From contig DATAJS010000009.1 in the NCBI GenBank assembly GCA_036262035.1, positions 124,001-188,000 on the forward strand: a stretch of 64,000 bases of DNA, written 5' to 3'. Position 1 is the first letter of the stretch, and every line of letters begins with the position of its first letter. This document shows, piece by piece, positions 41,764 through 50,689 of the stretch. Both the position numbers and the translations under genes were made by a program. The notes beneath the pieces are model-generated. The model was not told the origin of the DNA. It saw only the letters and a list, made by a program, of their open reading frames with translations, and did no database searches. Source of the DNA: Burkholderiales bacterium. Its GTDB lineage: Bacteria > Pseudomonadota > Gammaproteobacteria > Burkholderiales > SG8-41.

Positions 41764-42765
41764 TCACGCGGCCTGCAGCGCAGGCCGGCTCGCAGCGACT
41801 TTCTCGAGCAGCCCCGTCGCCTCCAGATCGGCGCGCAGCTCGCGCTTCTTCTCATCGGAGAGCTCGGTGCACGGCGCGCGCACCGGCCCGCCGACCATGC
41901 CGGTGAGCTCCATCCAGTACTTGAGCTCCGCCGACGGCGTGCGTCCGGTCGGCTTGCCGTAGCCGGTGATCCACTTCGCGTGCACCGCGCGCAGCTCGTT
42001 CAGCGAGCGCGCGATCTCGGTCGCGCGGTTCATATCGCCCGCGAGCGCGGCGTGGGTGTAGTCGCGCACCGGAAGGTAGCCCGGCACCTGGTAGAGGTGC
42101 GGGCAGAAGTTGAGCAGCCACTGGTCGCCCATCACCGAGAGGTTGAAGAGCCACGGGGTCTCGTCGGCGACGCTGACGACCACGTCCTTGCCGATCGTCT
42201 CGCGCAGCAGGATGGTCGCCGCGGGCTGCGGTCCGCCCTGCTTGAAGCCGCAGATGTTGGGGATCGTCGCGAGGCGCTTCGCGAGGTGCTCGTGGATCGG
42301 GTAGTACAGCGTGGGGATGTTGAAGAGCACGATGCCGATGTCCACGCGATCGGCGATGAACTTGTAGAACTCGTAGACCGCGTTGTCGTCCTTCGCCGCC
42401 ATGTACGGGGTGAGGACGATGACGAAATCGATGCCGATGGCCTCTGCATGCTTGCAGAGCTTCACGACCTCGTAGGGGTTCTGGTGATGGCAGCCGGCGA
42501 TCAGGGGCACCCGGCCTTTGTTCACTTCGACGTTGATCTCGTGGGCGCGCATGCGCTCCTCGTTCGTCATCGACCAGAACTCGGCGACGTTGCCGGAGCA
42601 GTAATGGCCGTCGACCTTGAGCTGAGAGATGCAGTGCTCGAGGTTCGAGGCATTGCCGGCCTCGTCGAGCCGGTCGTCCTCGGTGAACGAATACGGGAGG
42701 GCGGTCCAGACGCCTTTCAGCATCGCGCGTGCGGCTTGCTTGGCTTCGTGCTTCCGGTATTTCAT
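41764..42765 (-). CDS. DapA-like (dihydrodipicolinate synthase family) aldolase
   Basis: 333 aa from ATG 42763-42765 after GGAGGAGAAGAAC. Schiff-base K175 lies in N-I-C-G-F-K-Q-G-G. The usual active-site Tyr of the Y-N-x-P motif is Phe148 (V-L-F-N-I-P), and the G-S-x-G-E motif is replaced by C-S-G-N-V-A-E-F-W. It is therefore a family member that is probably not a true DapA; lyase or decarboxylase chemistry on a 2-oxo acid is likely. A longer upstream frame is shadow of the neighbouring gene. Confidence 0.9.
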   Translation of the reverse strand: MKYRKHEAKQAARAMLKGVWTALPYSFTEDDRLDEAGNASNLEHCISQLKVDGHYCSGNVAEFWSMTNEERMRAHEINVEVNKGRVPLIAGCHHQNPYEVVKLCKHAEAIGIDFVIVLTPYMAAKDDNAVYEFYKFIADRVDIGIVLFNIPTLYYPIHEHLAKRLATIPNICGFKQGGPQPAATILLRETIGKDVVVSVADETPWLFNLSVMGDQWLLNFCPHLYQVPGYLPVRDYTHAALAGDMNRATEIARSLNELRAVHAKWITGYGKPTGRTPSAELKYWMELTGMVGGPVRAPCTELSDEKKRELRADLEATGLLEKVAASRPALQAA

Positions 42766-42804
42766 GTTCTTCTCCTCCGGGCGGGATCGACGCATCATCG
42801 CACC

Positions 42805-42855
42805 AAATCCGGGCCAGAGTAAGATTTCGGGAAATGTGACTCCGACCCGGATTTG
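42805..42855. repeat. Palindromic REP-like element, family B
   Basis: AAATCCGGGCCAGAGTAAGATTT on the left and GGAAATGTGACTCCGACCCGGATTT on the right form an imperfect inverted pair. The right arm ends 4 bp before ATG 42859 of the next gene, so it replaces its ribosome-binding region. Confidence 0.75.
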
Positions 42856-42858
42856 GCT

Positions 42859-43599
42859 ATGACGCCTCGCTACATCGCCGGCGCGATCACGCCGCTCGGT
42901 CCCGACCGGCATCCCAATCCCATGCCCGAGCCGCTGTTGCCGCCCGACGTGCGGCGCATCTCGTCCTCGATCGAGATCTCGGACTACACCAAGAGCGGCT
43001 TGGACGAGGCGATCGGCCGGCGCTACTGGGCGTGCGTGGACGAGCTCGCGGCACAGGGCGCGCAGAGCATTTCGCTGTCGGGCTTTCCGATCGCTTCGCA
43101 GATCGGCCGCGACAACCTGCTCGAGCTTCTGAAGGAGACCACGCGCCGCACCGGTGCGTATGCCGACGCGCAGGCCGAAGCGACGATCGACGCGATGCGC
43201 CACCTCGGCATGCGCCGCGTCGCGATCGCGAGCCGCTGGTCGCATGAGCTCAACGACAAGCTCGTCGCCTATCTCGCGTCGGCAGGCTTCGAGATCCTCG
43301 CGGTGACGAGCGCCGGCCAGTGGGCGAAGCAGGCGTTCTCGATGAGCATCGAGGAGGGCATCAGGCTCGCCTTCCAGTTGGGACGCGAAGCGATGCGCCA
43401 AGCGCCCGGCGCGGATGGCCTGCTGCTGCCCGGCGGCGCGTGGCGCAGCCTCGCCGCGGTGCCGGTGCTCGAAGAGGATTTCGGCAAGCCCGTCGTCACC
43501 AATCCCATCGCGCAGGTGTGGCGCCTGATCGAGAGAGGCGTGGCGCCGCCGGTGCACGGGTGGGGAAGCTTGCTCGCGCACGGTACAATGGAAGGATGA
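42859..43599 (+). CDS. Asp/Glu racemase-superfamily protein lacking catalytic cysteines
   Basis: 246 aa, arylmalonate decarboxylase/maleate isomerase-like fold: T-P-L-G-P-D near the start, G-A-Q-S-I-S-L-S-G-F-P (site of Cys or Gly in relatives), L-G-M-R-R-V-A-I-A-S and A-D-G-L-L-L-P-G-G-A-W (site of the second Cys). The only cysteine is C59, outside both sites. The chemistry is thus not the usual two-Cys racemisation. No clear ribosome site; the family B repeat abuts the ATG. Its stop overlaps the next ATG (ATGA). Confidence 0.85.
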   Translation: MTPRYIAGAITPLGPDRHPNPMPEPLLPPDVRRISSSIEISDYTKSGLDEAIGRRYWACVDELAAQGAQSISLSGFPIASQIGRDNLLELLKETTRRTGAYADAQAEATIDAMRHLGMRRVAIASRWSHELNDKLVAYLASAGFEILAVTSAGQWAKQAFSMSIEEGIRLAFQLGREAMRQAPGADGLLLPGGAWRSLAAVPVLEEDFGKPVVTNPIAQVWRLIERGVAPPVHGWGSLLAHGTMEG

Positions 43600-44558
43600 C
43601 GAGCTTTCGCGTATTCGCAGCGCTCGTGCTCGTCGCCTGCACGGGCATCGCAGCAGCACAGCAATATCCCTCGCGTCCCATCCGCATGATCGTCCCCGCC
43701 GGCCCCGGCGGCGGCGTCGACACCGTGACGCGCACCCTGGGCGCGGCGCTGACGAGCGCGCTCGGGCAGCCGGTCGTCGCGGACAATCGCCCCGGCGCCG
43801 GCACGATGCTCGCGTCCGAGATCACCGCCAAAGCGCCGCCCGACGGCTACACGCTGTTGATGGTCACCAACAGCCATGCGATCAACGCCGGGCTGCACCG
43901 GCAGCTTCGCTACGATGCGATCAACGACTTCACTTACGTGAGCGATGTGGCGTCGGTGCCGTACTGGATCGTCGCGCACCCGAGCGTGCCGGCGCGATCG
44001 ATCAAGGAGCTCGTGGCGCTCGCGAAGCGCCGGCCCGGCGACCTCTACTTCGCGTCCGCCGGCGCCGGCTCGGGAACGCATCTCGCATTCGAGCTCTTCC
44101 AGTCGATGGCGCAGATACGCCTGACGCACGTGCCGTACAAAGGCGGGTCCGCAGCGCTCATCGACCTGCTCGCCGGTAACGTGCAGCTCATGGCGAGCAA
44201 CACGATCAACTCGCGTCCGCACGTGCTCGCGAAGCGCCTGAACGCGCTGGCGATCACGTCGGACAAGCGCAGCCCGCTGTATCCGAACGTGCCGACGGTG
44301 AGCGAGTCGGGATTGCCGGGCTATCGGGCGGATGCGTGGTACGGCGTGATCGGACCCGCGAAGCTGCCGCCCGAGATCGTGTCGCGTCTCAACCGCGAGA
44401 TCGTCGCCGTCCTCAAATCGGGCGAGGTGAGGGAGAAGCTCGCGGCGCAGGGCGCGGAAGTCGCGAGCAGCACGCCCGAAGCGTTCGCGCAGCACATGAA
44501 GCACGAGATCGCGAAGTGGGCGAAGGTGACTTCGAAGCTCAAGCTGCAGATGGAGTAA
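43596..44558 (+). CDS. Bug/TctC-family periplasmic binding protein
   Basis: 320 aa; ATG 43596 overlaps the preceding TGA by 4 bp, with GAAGG upstream. Signal peptide ends I-A-A-A-Q. V-P-A-G-P-G-G-G-V-D-T-V-T-R replaces the common V-P-F motif; A-D-N-R-P-G-A-G-T and V-P-Y-K-G-G-S-A-A are canonical. Middle gene of an operon with the racemase-like and HpcH/HpaI genes, which implies that the bound ligand is a substrate of one of them. Confidence 0.94.
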   Translation: MTSFRVFAALVLVACTGIAAAQQYPSRPIRMIVPAGPGGGVDTVTRTLGAALTSALGQPVVADNRPGAGTMLASEITAKAPPDGYTLLMVTNSHAINAGLHRQLRYDAINDFTYVSDVASVPYWIVAHPSVPARSIKELVALAKRRPGDLYFASAGAGSGTHLAFELFQSMAQIRLTHVPYKGGSAALIDLLAGNVQLMASNTINSRPHVLAKRLNALAITSDKRSPLYPNVPTVSESGLPGYRADAWYGVIGPAKLPPEIVSRLNREIVAVLKSGEVREKLAAQGAEVASSTPEAFAQHMKHEIAKWAKVTSKLKLQME

Positions 44559-44562
44559 GAGA

Positions 44563-45366
44563 GTGAGCAGACTGTTCGAACGACTGGGTGCGGGCGAGAT
44601 GGCGCTCGGCGTCTGGATCAAGGGCGGCCCTTCGTGGGTGCCGACCATCGCGCGCGCCGGCTTCGACTTCGTGCGTCCCGACATGATGTTCTCGGCGATG
44701 GACTGGCGCGAGCTCGATCACATCCATCGCGCGGCGCAGGCGGTGGGGCTCACGACGTGGCTGCGCCTGCCGTCGAACCCGTGGCTGGGCGACGCCGAAT
44801 CGCTGCAGGTGACCGTGGACCTGCAGCGCGCGTTCAGCCTCGGGCTGGAAGTGGTCGGCGCCTCGATCGCGTCCGCGAAGCAGGTGCGCGCGTGCGTCGA
44901 GGTCGCGCGGGACTGGCATCGTTCGGGGACGGGCGAATATCCCAACTCGAACGAGACCTTCAAGGCGATGCACGCCAAGAACAGGGACGTCGCGGTGTTC
45001 GTCCCGCACATCGAGGCGCGCACCGCGATCGAGGAGATCGACGAGATCCTGGCGATCGACGGCATCCGCATCGTGATGCTCGCGATGACCGATCTGTCGA
45101 AAGCGCTGGACCACCCGTTCGAGTACGAGCACCCCGACGTCTGGAAAGCGCTCGACGGCATCGTCGAGAAAGCCGCGAAGCGCAACATCGCGGTCGCCGC
45201 CAACATGGGCTACGACTACACCACGCACGACCGGATGTCGGCGCGCGTTCGGCGCATGCACCAGCACGGCGTGCGCATCTGCCTCATGCAGGGCGCGGAC
45301 AACATGCTGGAGAACTTCGCGAAGCCGCTGCTCGGCGACATCCGCGGCGCGACGAGCGCCGCGTAA
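44563..45366 (+). CDS. HpcH/HpaI aldolase-family protein
   Basis: 267 aa from GTG 44563, 4 bp after the Bug stop codon. Phosphoenolpyruvate/pyruvate-barrel fold with W-I-K-G-G-P-S-W at the start, V-P-H-I-E-A-R-T-A-I-E-E-I-D (metal Glu region) and M-L-A-M-T-D-L-S-K-A-L (Asp before L-S). Class II 2-oxo-acid aldolases such as HpaI cleave 4-hydroxy-2-oxo acids to pyruvate. With the racemase-like protein and receptor it forms a compact carboxylate-use operon. Confidence 0.9.
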   Translation: MSRLFERLGAGEMALGVWIKGGPSWVPTIARAGFDFVRPDMMFSAMDWRELDHIHRAAQAVGLTTWLRLPSNPWLGDAESLQVTVDLQRAFSLGLEVVGASIASAKQVRACVEVARDWHRSGTGEYPNSNETFKAMHAKNRDVAVFVPHIEARTAIEEIDEILAIDGIRIVMLAMTDLSKALDHPFEYEHPDVWKALDGIVEKAAKRNIAVAANMGYDYTTHDRMSARVRRMHQHGVRICLMQGADNMLENFAKPLLGDIRGATSAA

Positions 45367-45367
45367 A

Positions 45368-48300
45368 CTATTTGTCCCCGTGCGTGTGCCAGTACATCCG
45401 CGTGCGCTTGCCGGCGAGCGAAGGCTTCACCTGCTGCGCGCCGATGGGTGAGCTCGCGCCGCCGCTGCGGTGGATGCCGCCGAACAGCACGCTCGTCGGC
45501 TTGCCGTTGACCGGGAGGAGCGCGGTGACCGGGCTCGGCGGGAGGCCGCCGCCGGTGAAGACGTTCGAGCGCGCCGCGCCGCACACGCCCTGGGTGCCGA
45601 CCGCGCCCGACGCGTTGAGCAGGTTCACCGCGTAGCCGCGCGCTTCGCCGAGGTTGGCGCTGCACATGCCGGGCGTCGAAGCGACCGGACGGTTGGTGCT
45701 GAAGTACACGATGCCGCCGAAGATGAGCGCCGAAGTGACCGTCTGCTCGCCGCGGCCGCTCGCGAGATCCATGTACCAGCCGTTCTGGCTGGACGCGAGG
45801 GCGGCGCTGCACGCGGTGTCGCCGGTGAAATCGGCGAGCGTCGTGCCGTCGAGGTCGATCGTGCCGTCGACGAGCTTGTCGATGACCATGTAGAAGCGGT
45901 TCTTCACGCTCTCCATGTACGGGTACTGCGTGATCAGCGGGCGCTCGCGGTCGCCCGAGCCGAGCGCGACGTAGACGCGGTCCTTCAGCGCGAGCACCGC
46001 CGGCGCGAACTCGAACTTGCGTCCGGCGCCCTGCGTGCGCGCGACCTTGGTCATCGCCCAGCTCGGCGTCGACAGCGGCGAGAGCGTCTGCGCATTCGAG
46101 AAGTCGATGCGATAGAGATTGCCGCCGAGGTCGGCGACGTACGCGTGGTCGACGTAGCCGTCTCCGTTGCGGTCGACGAGCGTCGCGTCCGCGATCACGC
46201 TGCGATCGGTGGTGAAGCTCGCGACGAGCGAGCCGTCGGCGGCGTCGATCACGAACACGCGCTTGCCTTTGATCGTCGCGCCGCCGCACGCCGGAGCGGA
46301 TACGTCGGCGTCCTCGCACGCATCGTAGCCGCCGCCGACGATGAGGACCGGGCGGGTGCCGTCGTTGTAGCCCTTGATCCTCGCGACGCGCGGCGTCGAC
46401 CACGTCTGGCCGATCGCGTCGAGGCCGCTGCTGCAGCCGGTGTCGTTCGCCGCGTTCGGGCAGCCCACGCGCCACTTGAGCTTCGGCGCGTTCGGCGTGG
46501 TCACGTCGAACGCGTAGATCATGCGGCCGCCGCGGCGCATGGTCGGGAAGATCCAGACGCTGGTGTTGTCGGCGTTCTGGTAGAGGCCCGCGGTGCCGTC
46601 GAAGAAGTAGTCCTTTTTCTGCGGCGTGGGCGAGATGCCGGCCGGTATGCCGGGGTAATCGACGACCGGGCTGTTGTCCGCAAGGCGCTTCAGCTTCGCA
46701 TGGTGCTCGGGCGCGACGAAGGCCCACAGCTCCTGGCCGGTCTCGCCCGAGATCGCGCGGAAGCTGCCGTCGTTCGCGCCGTAGAACAGCACCACGCCGG
46801 TGGTGCCGCCGTAGCTGATCGGCAGCGGGTGCGAATGGATCACGTCGCCGTGGATCGATGCGCGCGATTCGGTCGTGTTGCCGTTGATGTTCTCGTCGTT
46901 GACGTCCAAGCCCCGCGTGTGGTCGATGATGCGCTGCTGCTCCGCGGCGGTCGACACGCCGAGCGCCGACTGCGAGACGTTGGCGGTGTTGAACGCGACG
47001 AGCGACGAGCAGCTCGACGGGCTCGTGCACGTATACATCGTGCGGTTCACGCTGTAGGTGAGGCTGGCCGAGCGCGGGTCGTTGCCGCGGCGGAGCACCT
47101 CGGCGGCCGCGCCTTTCTCGACCGAAGGCCCGTCGGGCGCGTCGGAGAACTGGCTGCCCGGAACGGTCGTGCACAGACCGGCGCTCTGCGGCGAGAAATC
47201 CCAGTACGAGCCGCTGTCGGTGGTCCAGTAGCTCGTCGCGCACGACTGGATGTAGCCGGTCGACGCCGCGACCGCCGCGTTGTTGTTGCGGTCGGCAAGC
47301 TTGATCTCGCCGTTGACGACGCCGACCTGGTAGCGCTTCAGGTTGCCGTACCAGCGCGGGCGCGAGTCGTTGTCCGGCCGGAACATGCCGATGTAGACCT
47401 GGTTCTCGAACTGTGAGCGGTTGGTGGCGTTGATCGGCACGCTCGCCGAGGTGAACACGCTGTTCACCGACTGGATGTCGATCAGGATGTCGCGCAGCGC
47501 GGCGAGGATCGCGTCCTCGTTCTTGGCCGCGAAATAGCGGCCGCCGCCGTGCCGCGCCATGCTCATCAGCAGCGCGTTCTGCCGCGAGTCGGGCTGCGCG
47601 TTGTAGACGTCGATGGTGTAGGTCGCGACGTTCTGCCGGCCCGCCGCCTGGTTGACGTCGGTCATGTATAGATATTTCGCCCACTCGTCGACGTAGCGCG
47701 CGTCGTTCGAGCCCGGGAGCTGGTAACCGCCGTTCGGCTGCGGCATGAGGAGCTGCGCGGTGGAGCCCTGGACGCCCGAGAGCAGCGTAGCCGGCGAGTC
47801 CTGAGTCGGAAAGCCGTTGCCGATGAAGATGATGGTGCTCTGCCCGCAGGCGCTGGCCGCATCGATCGGCGAGATGTGCGTGCGCTTGCTGGGACCCGTG
47901 TAGGCCGCCGGGTCGGACTTGGAATCGGGGTCGCCCGCATAGCGGTCGGGCCCGAACTGCGTCCAGCTCACCGGGCTGCCGGCGACGTCGGCATTGGCGT
48001 TCGCCGGGCTGGTGTAGCCGCCGAAATACTTGAAGACGTCGAAGAGCGCCGCGCTGTAGTCGAGCTTCGCCGTGCCCACTTTCTCCGAGGGCGAATCGAA
48101 GTTCTTCAATATGCAGTTCGGCGTCCCGTTGAGACTGTTCGGGCCGTCGGCGCAATTGTCGTCGCCGATGAGCTCGATCAGCGCGTTGCGGTTCGCCGCG
48201 GTCATCTGGCGGATGTGGAAGCGCACGTAGGCGCCGTTCTTGTTCGAGCCGGTGCCGGCGGTGAACATCATGAGGCCGATGTTGACGTTGTCCTTCACCT

Positions 48301-48544
48301 CGGCGAGGAGCCGCCGCAGCGCGCGCAGCTCGGCCTGCCCCTGCTTGCCGCCGTCGGGCCACTTCTGGTTCGCCGCCGACCAGTTCGCGCTGTTGTCGAC
48401 GACGATCAGGATGTTGGGGCGCGTCGCGGTGGTCGGCGACGTCTGCGCGAAGAGGTCGATGTCCTCGGCGCGCGCCGCGGACGCGCATACGAGCAGCGCC
48501 GCGAGCAGCGCGGCCCCGTGCTTGATAAGACGAGCGATGGTCAT
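45368..48544 (-). CDS. pilY1: Type IV pilus tip/assembly protein PilY1 (PilC) family
   Basis: 1058 aa from ATG 48542-48544. Signal peptide ends A-S-A-A-R-A-E. The von Willebrand A-like part starts at about residue 46 (N-I-L-I-V-V-D-N-S-A-N; the MIDAS third position is Asn). The C-terminal beta-propeller (about 560 onward) contains the calcium loop D-R-N-G-D-G-Y-V-D near residue 790, typical of PilY1. The protein sits at pilus tips and controls adhesion and retraction. Last gene of the minor pilin operon, 14 bp after PilX. A longer upstream frame is shadow. Confidence 0.95.
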   Translation of the reverse strand: MTIARLIKHGAALLAALLVCASAARAEDIDLFAQTSPTTATRPNILIVVDNSANWSAANQKWPDGGKQGQAELRALRRLLAEVKDNVNIGLMMFTAGTGSNKNGAYVRFHIRQMTAANRNALIELIGDDNCADGPNSLNGTPNCILKNFDSPSEKVGTAKLDYSAALFDVFKYFGGYTSPANANADVAGSPVSWTQFGPDRYAGDPDSKSDPAAYTGPSKRTHISPIDAASACGQSTIIFIGNGFPTQDSPATLLSGVQGSTAQLLMPQPNGGYQLPGSNDARYVDEWAKYLYMTDVNQAAGRQNVATYTIDVYNAQPDSRQNALLMSMARHGGGRYFAAKNEDAILAALRDILIDIQSVNSVFTSASVPINATNRSQFENQVYIGMFRPDNDSRPRWYGNLKRYQVGVVNGEIKLADRNNNAAVAASTGYIQSCATSYWTTDSGSYWDFSPQSAGLCTTVPGSQFSDAPDGPSVEKGAAAEVLRRGNDPRSASLTYSVNRTMYTCTSPSSCSSLVAFNTANVSQSALGVSTAAEQQRIIDHTRGLDVNDENINGNTTESRASIHGDVIHSHPLPISYGGTTGVVLFYGANDGSFRAISGETGQELWAFVAPEHHAKLKRLADNSPVVDYPGIPAGISPTPQKKDYFFDGTAGLYQNADNTSVWIFPTMRRGGRMIYAFDVTTPNAPKLKWRVGCPNAANDTGCSSGLDAIGQTWSTPRVARIKGYNDGTRPVLIVGGGYDACEDADVSAPACGGATIKGKRVFVIDAADGSLVASFTTDRSVIADATLVDRNGDGYVDHAYVADLGGNLYRIDFSNAQTLSPLSTPSWAMTKVARTQGAGRKFEFAPAVLALKDRVYVALGSGDRERPLITQYPYMESVKNRFYMVIDKLVDGTIDLDGTTLADFTGDTACSAALASSQNGWYMDLASGRGEQTVTSALIFGGIVYFSTNRPVASTPGMCSANLGEARGYAVNLLNASGAVGTQGVCGAARSNVFTGGGLPPSPVTALLPVNGKPTSVLFGGIHRSGGASSPIGAQQVKPSLAGKRTRMYWHTHGDK

Positions 48545-48558
48545 GGTCACCTCGCGCT

Positions 48559-49128
48559 TCACAGGCACGACCCGCTCGCTTCGTCCGCGCCGACGCGCAG
48601 CCCGATGCCTTGCGACACCGTGACTTTCGCGCCGCCGCCGACCGCGGTCGTTTCGGCCGTGACTTCCCACATGGTGTTCGCGCACAGCGAGTCGCTCGCC
48701 GCGGTGTCCGCACCGGCGACGCCGAACTGCTGCGATTGCCCGACCGAGCAGGAGAGATCTTCGGAGCTGTTGAGGTCGAGGTCGGACACCTTGAGTACCT
48801 TGGTCGTCACGCACGCCGGCGCGGGCAGGAGCCTCGTCTTGTATTCGGGCGCACCGTCGCCGTTGAGGTCCGAGCAGTACGTGTTAGGGCCTTCGCACGG
48901 CTTCGCGATGGCGTTCGACGGATCGACGACGAACTGGCGGGTGCTGATCACCGTCTCGATCGTCTCCTGCGCGGCGTTGAGCGCTTCGGTCCGCGCCTGC
49001 ATGTTCCCCGACGCTTTCTGGTCGGTCATGCTGGTCTGGAACGCGCTGAGCGAGAGCAGGGCGAGCAGCACGAGGATGACGAGCGCCACGAGGAGGGTCG
49101 CGCCGCGCTGGCTGGAAAGCGATCTCAC
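48559..49128 (-). CDS. pilX: Pilus assembly protein PilX
   Basis: 189 aa from GTG 49126-49128 overlapping the PilW stop (GTGA). Short leader S-Q-R-G followed by A-T-L-L-V-A-L-V-I-L-V-L-L-A-L-L, a prepilin-like membrane helix lacking the Glu at +5 as is usual for PilX. T-D-Q-K-A-S-G-N-M and A-A-Q-E-T-I-E match the PilX N-terminal domain. Structural minor pilin in the tip complex with PilV, PilW, FimT, PilE and PilY1. Confidence 0.92.
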   Translation of the reverse strand: MRSLSSQRGATLLVALVILVLLALLSLSAFQTSMTDQKASGNMQARTEALNAAQETIETVISTRQFVVDPSNAIAKPCEGPNTYCSDLNGDGAPEYKTRLLPAPACVTTKVLKVSDLDLNSSEDLSCSVGQSQQFGVAGADTAASDSLCANTMWEVTAETTAVGGGAKVTVSQGIGLRVGADEASGSCL

Positions 49129-50135
49129 GGCGCGTCCCTCCGGGCCGAGGGATTCACGATGCGCACCGCCGCGGTATAGACGTTGCGGCGATAGCCGTCG
49201 TTGAACGGACCCGCGGTGACGGGCTCGCCCGCGGCGTTGAGTCCGAGGCTGTAGGTCTTCACGTCGGTGTAGCCCGCGGACGGCTCGAGCGTGCGCGACA
49301 GCAGGTGGAGCTTGGCCGTCACCACGTTCGACCAGTTGGCGGGCGCCGAGCACAGGGTGCAGCCGGCGTAGGTGAAGTTGCTCGGATCGGCGGTGTAGAC
49401 ATCGGGGCTGCCGTCGCCGTCGGTGTCTATGCCGTACTCGACTTCCATACGCTCGATGCCTTCGACCAGCGCGACCTCGGTGTAACCCGAGCCGTTGAGC
49501 TCGAGGCGCTTGAGCGTCGGGATGGCGGCGCCCGAGCCGTTGTCGGTCGCGACGAAGTAGATGTGGGTCTCGTAGCGGCGGCGGCCCGCGGCGGTCGCGC
49601 AGTCTTTCAGCGTGTGGGAGAACGCGGTGTCCGCCGCGATGCCGAGTGTGTAGGCGTTCGCCGTGGCGCTGCACAGCCCGACCTGCAGGTACGGTTGCGA
49701 CCCGACGAGCGCTTCGCAGCCGGCGTTGCCGGCGATGCACGTGCGCACGCGGCGCAGCGCGACGACGTCGCCGCCGGATTTCATCGACGCGGGCATGCAC
49801 GACGGCGCGCCCGCGCCCGCGTCGTAGCCTTGCATGTGGATCGGCAATGCGGCTTTCCAGTCGTCGATCGCCATCGAGCACAGGTCGGGCAGGGCGGCGG
49901 GCAGCGCGACGCCCGCCACGTTGAGCTCGCCGAAATAGCCCGCGAGCTGCAGGTCTTCGCTGAGCAGCTCGACCGCGTAGCGGCCGTTGTCGACCTGCTG
50001 GCTGGTCTTCTGGAGCTCGCCTCGCGAGCGGCTGGTGTTGGCGAAGATCGTCCCCAGCACCGCGAGCACGAGCAGACCGAGCGTGATGGAGATCATCAGC
50101 TCGACGAGCGAAAAGCCTTGCGCGCGCTGGGTCAT
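49125..50135 (-). CDS. pilW: Pilus assembly protein PilW
   Basis: 336 aa from ATG 50133-50135 (ATGA overlap with PilV). Class III prepilin signal R-A-Q-G7 before F-S-L-V-E12-L-M, with Glu at +5. The PilW domain shows N-G-R-Y-A-V-E-L-L-S-E-D-L-Q-L-A-G-Y-F-G. Four or more cysteines suggest disulfides. Minor pilin priming pilus assembly. Confidence 0.94.
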   Translation of the reverse strand: MTQRAQGFSLVELMISITLGLLVLAVLGTIFANTSRSRGELQKTSQQVDNGRYAVELLSEDLQLAGYFGELNVAGVALPAALPDLCSMAIDDWKAALPIHMQGYDAGAGAPSCMPASMKSGGDVVALRRVRTCIAGNAGCEALVGSQPYLQVGLCSATANAYTLGIAADTAFSHTLKDCATAAGRRRYETHIYFVATDNGSGAAIPTLKRLELNGSGYTEVALVEGIERMEVEYGIDTDGDGSPDVYTADPSNFTYAGCTLCSAPANWSNVVTAKLHLLSRTLEPSAGYTDVKTYSLGLNAAGEPVTAGPFNDGYRRNVYTAAVRIVNPSARRDAP

Positions 50136-50689
50136 GGCGTCACGCAGGCCCCGGTGTCGATGTCGTTCTGCAGACAGCCGAACACGACCGGCGCGAGCAT
50201 CGCGCGGCGCTTGCGCTCGTCGCCATACTGGTTCGCGCCGCACGTGGTGCCGCCCGGCGCGACGGTGGGCGTGAGGCCCTGCCACACCACCGCGACGACG
50301 AACTTGCGCGGCATCACCGCGTCGACGTTCACGATGCAGCCGCGCGCCCCGATCATCGCGCCGAGACGCGCGCTGCCGCTGGTCTCGGATGCGCCGGCGA
50401 GCAGGTTGTTCCATTCGCACAGGTCGAGCGCAGCGCTCGTGAGCCCCGAGCAGTCCTGCACCGCGGTGCCGAGCTCGCTCGCCGTAACGTAGCTCATCGC
50501 GCTCTTGCGGTTGGCCGCGATGCGGTCGATCATGTGCTTCAGCAGGATGGTCGCCTGCGCGCGTTGCGCGGCTTCCATCTCCGAGACGTGCATGCGCGTC
50601 TGCAGACCGGCGATGCCGAGCAGGCCGAACGCGCTGATCGCGATGGTGATCAGGAGCTCGATCATCGTCGTGCCCGCCTGCCCGCGCAT
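50132..50689 (-). CDS. pilV: Type IV pilus modification protein PilV
   Basis: 185 aa from ATG 50687-50689 (TGATG overlap with FimT); a GTG 6 bp earlier would add two residues. Prepilin site G6 before T-T-M-I-E-L-L. Downstream L-G-I-A-G-L-Q-T-R-M and Q-R-A-Q-A-T-I-L-L-K-H-M-I-D-R-I-A-A-N are diagnostic of PilV. Minor pilin. Confidence 0.94.
   Translation of the reverse strand: MRGQAGTTMIELLITIAISAFGLLGIAGLQTRMHVSEMEAAQRAQATILLKHMIDRIAANRKSAMSYVTASELGTAVQDCSGLTSAALDLCEWNNLLAGASETSGSARLGAMIGARGCIVNVDAVMPRKFVVAVVWQGLTPTVAPGGTTCGANQYGDERKRRAMLAPVVFGCLQNDIDTGACVTP

Noticed and set aside
45470-47416. 648-codon plus ORF opposite pilY1
   Set aside because: Arg/Val/Ala-rich shadow frame with no motif; pilY1 on minus explains the region.
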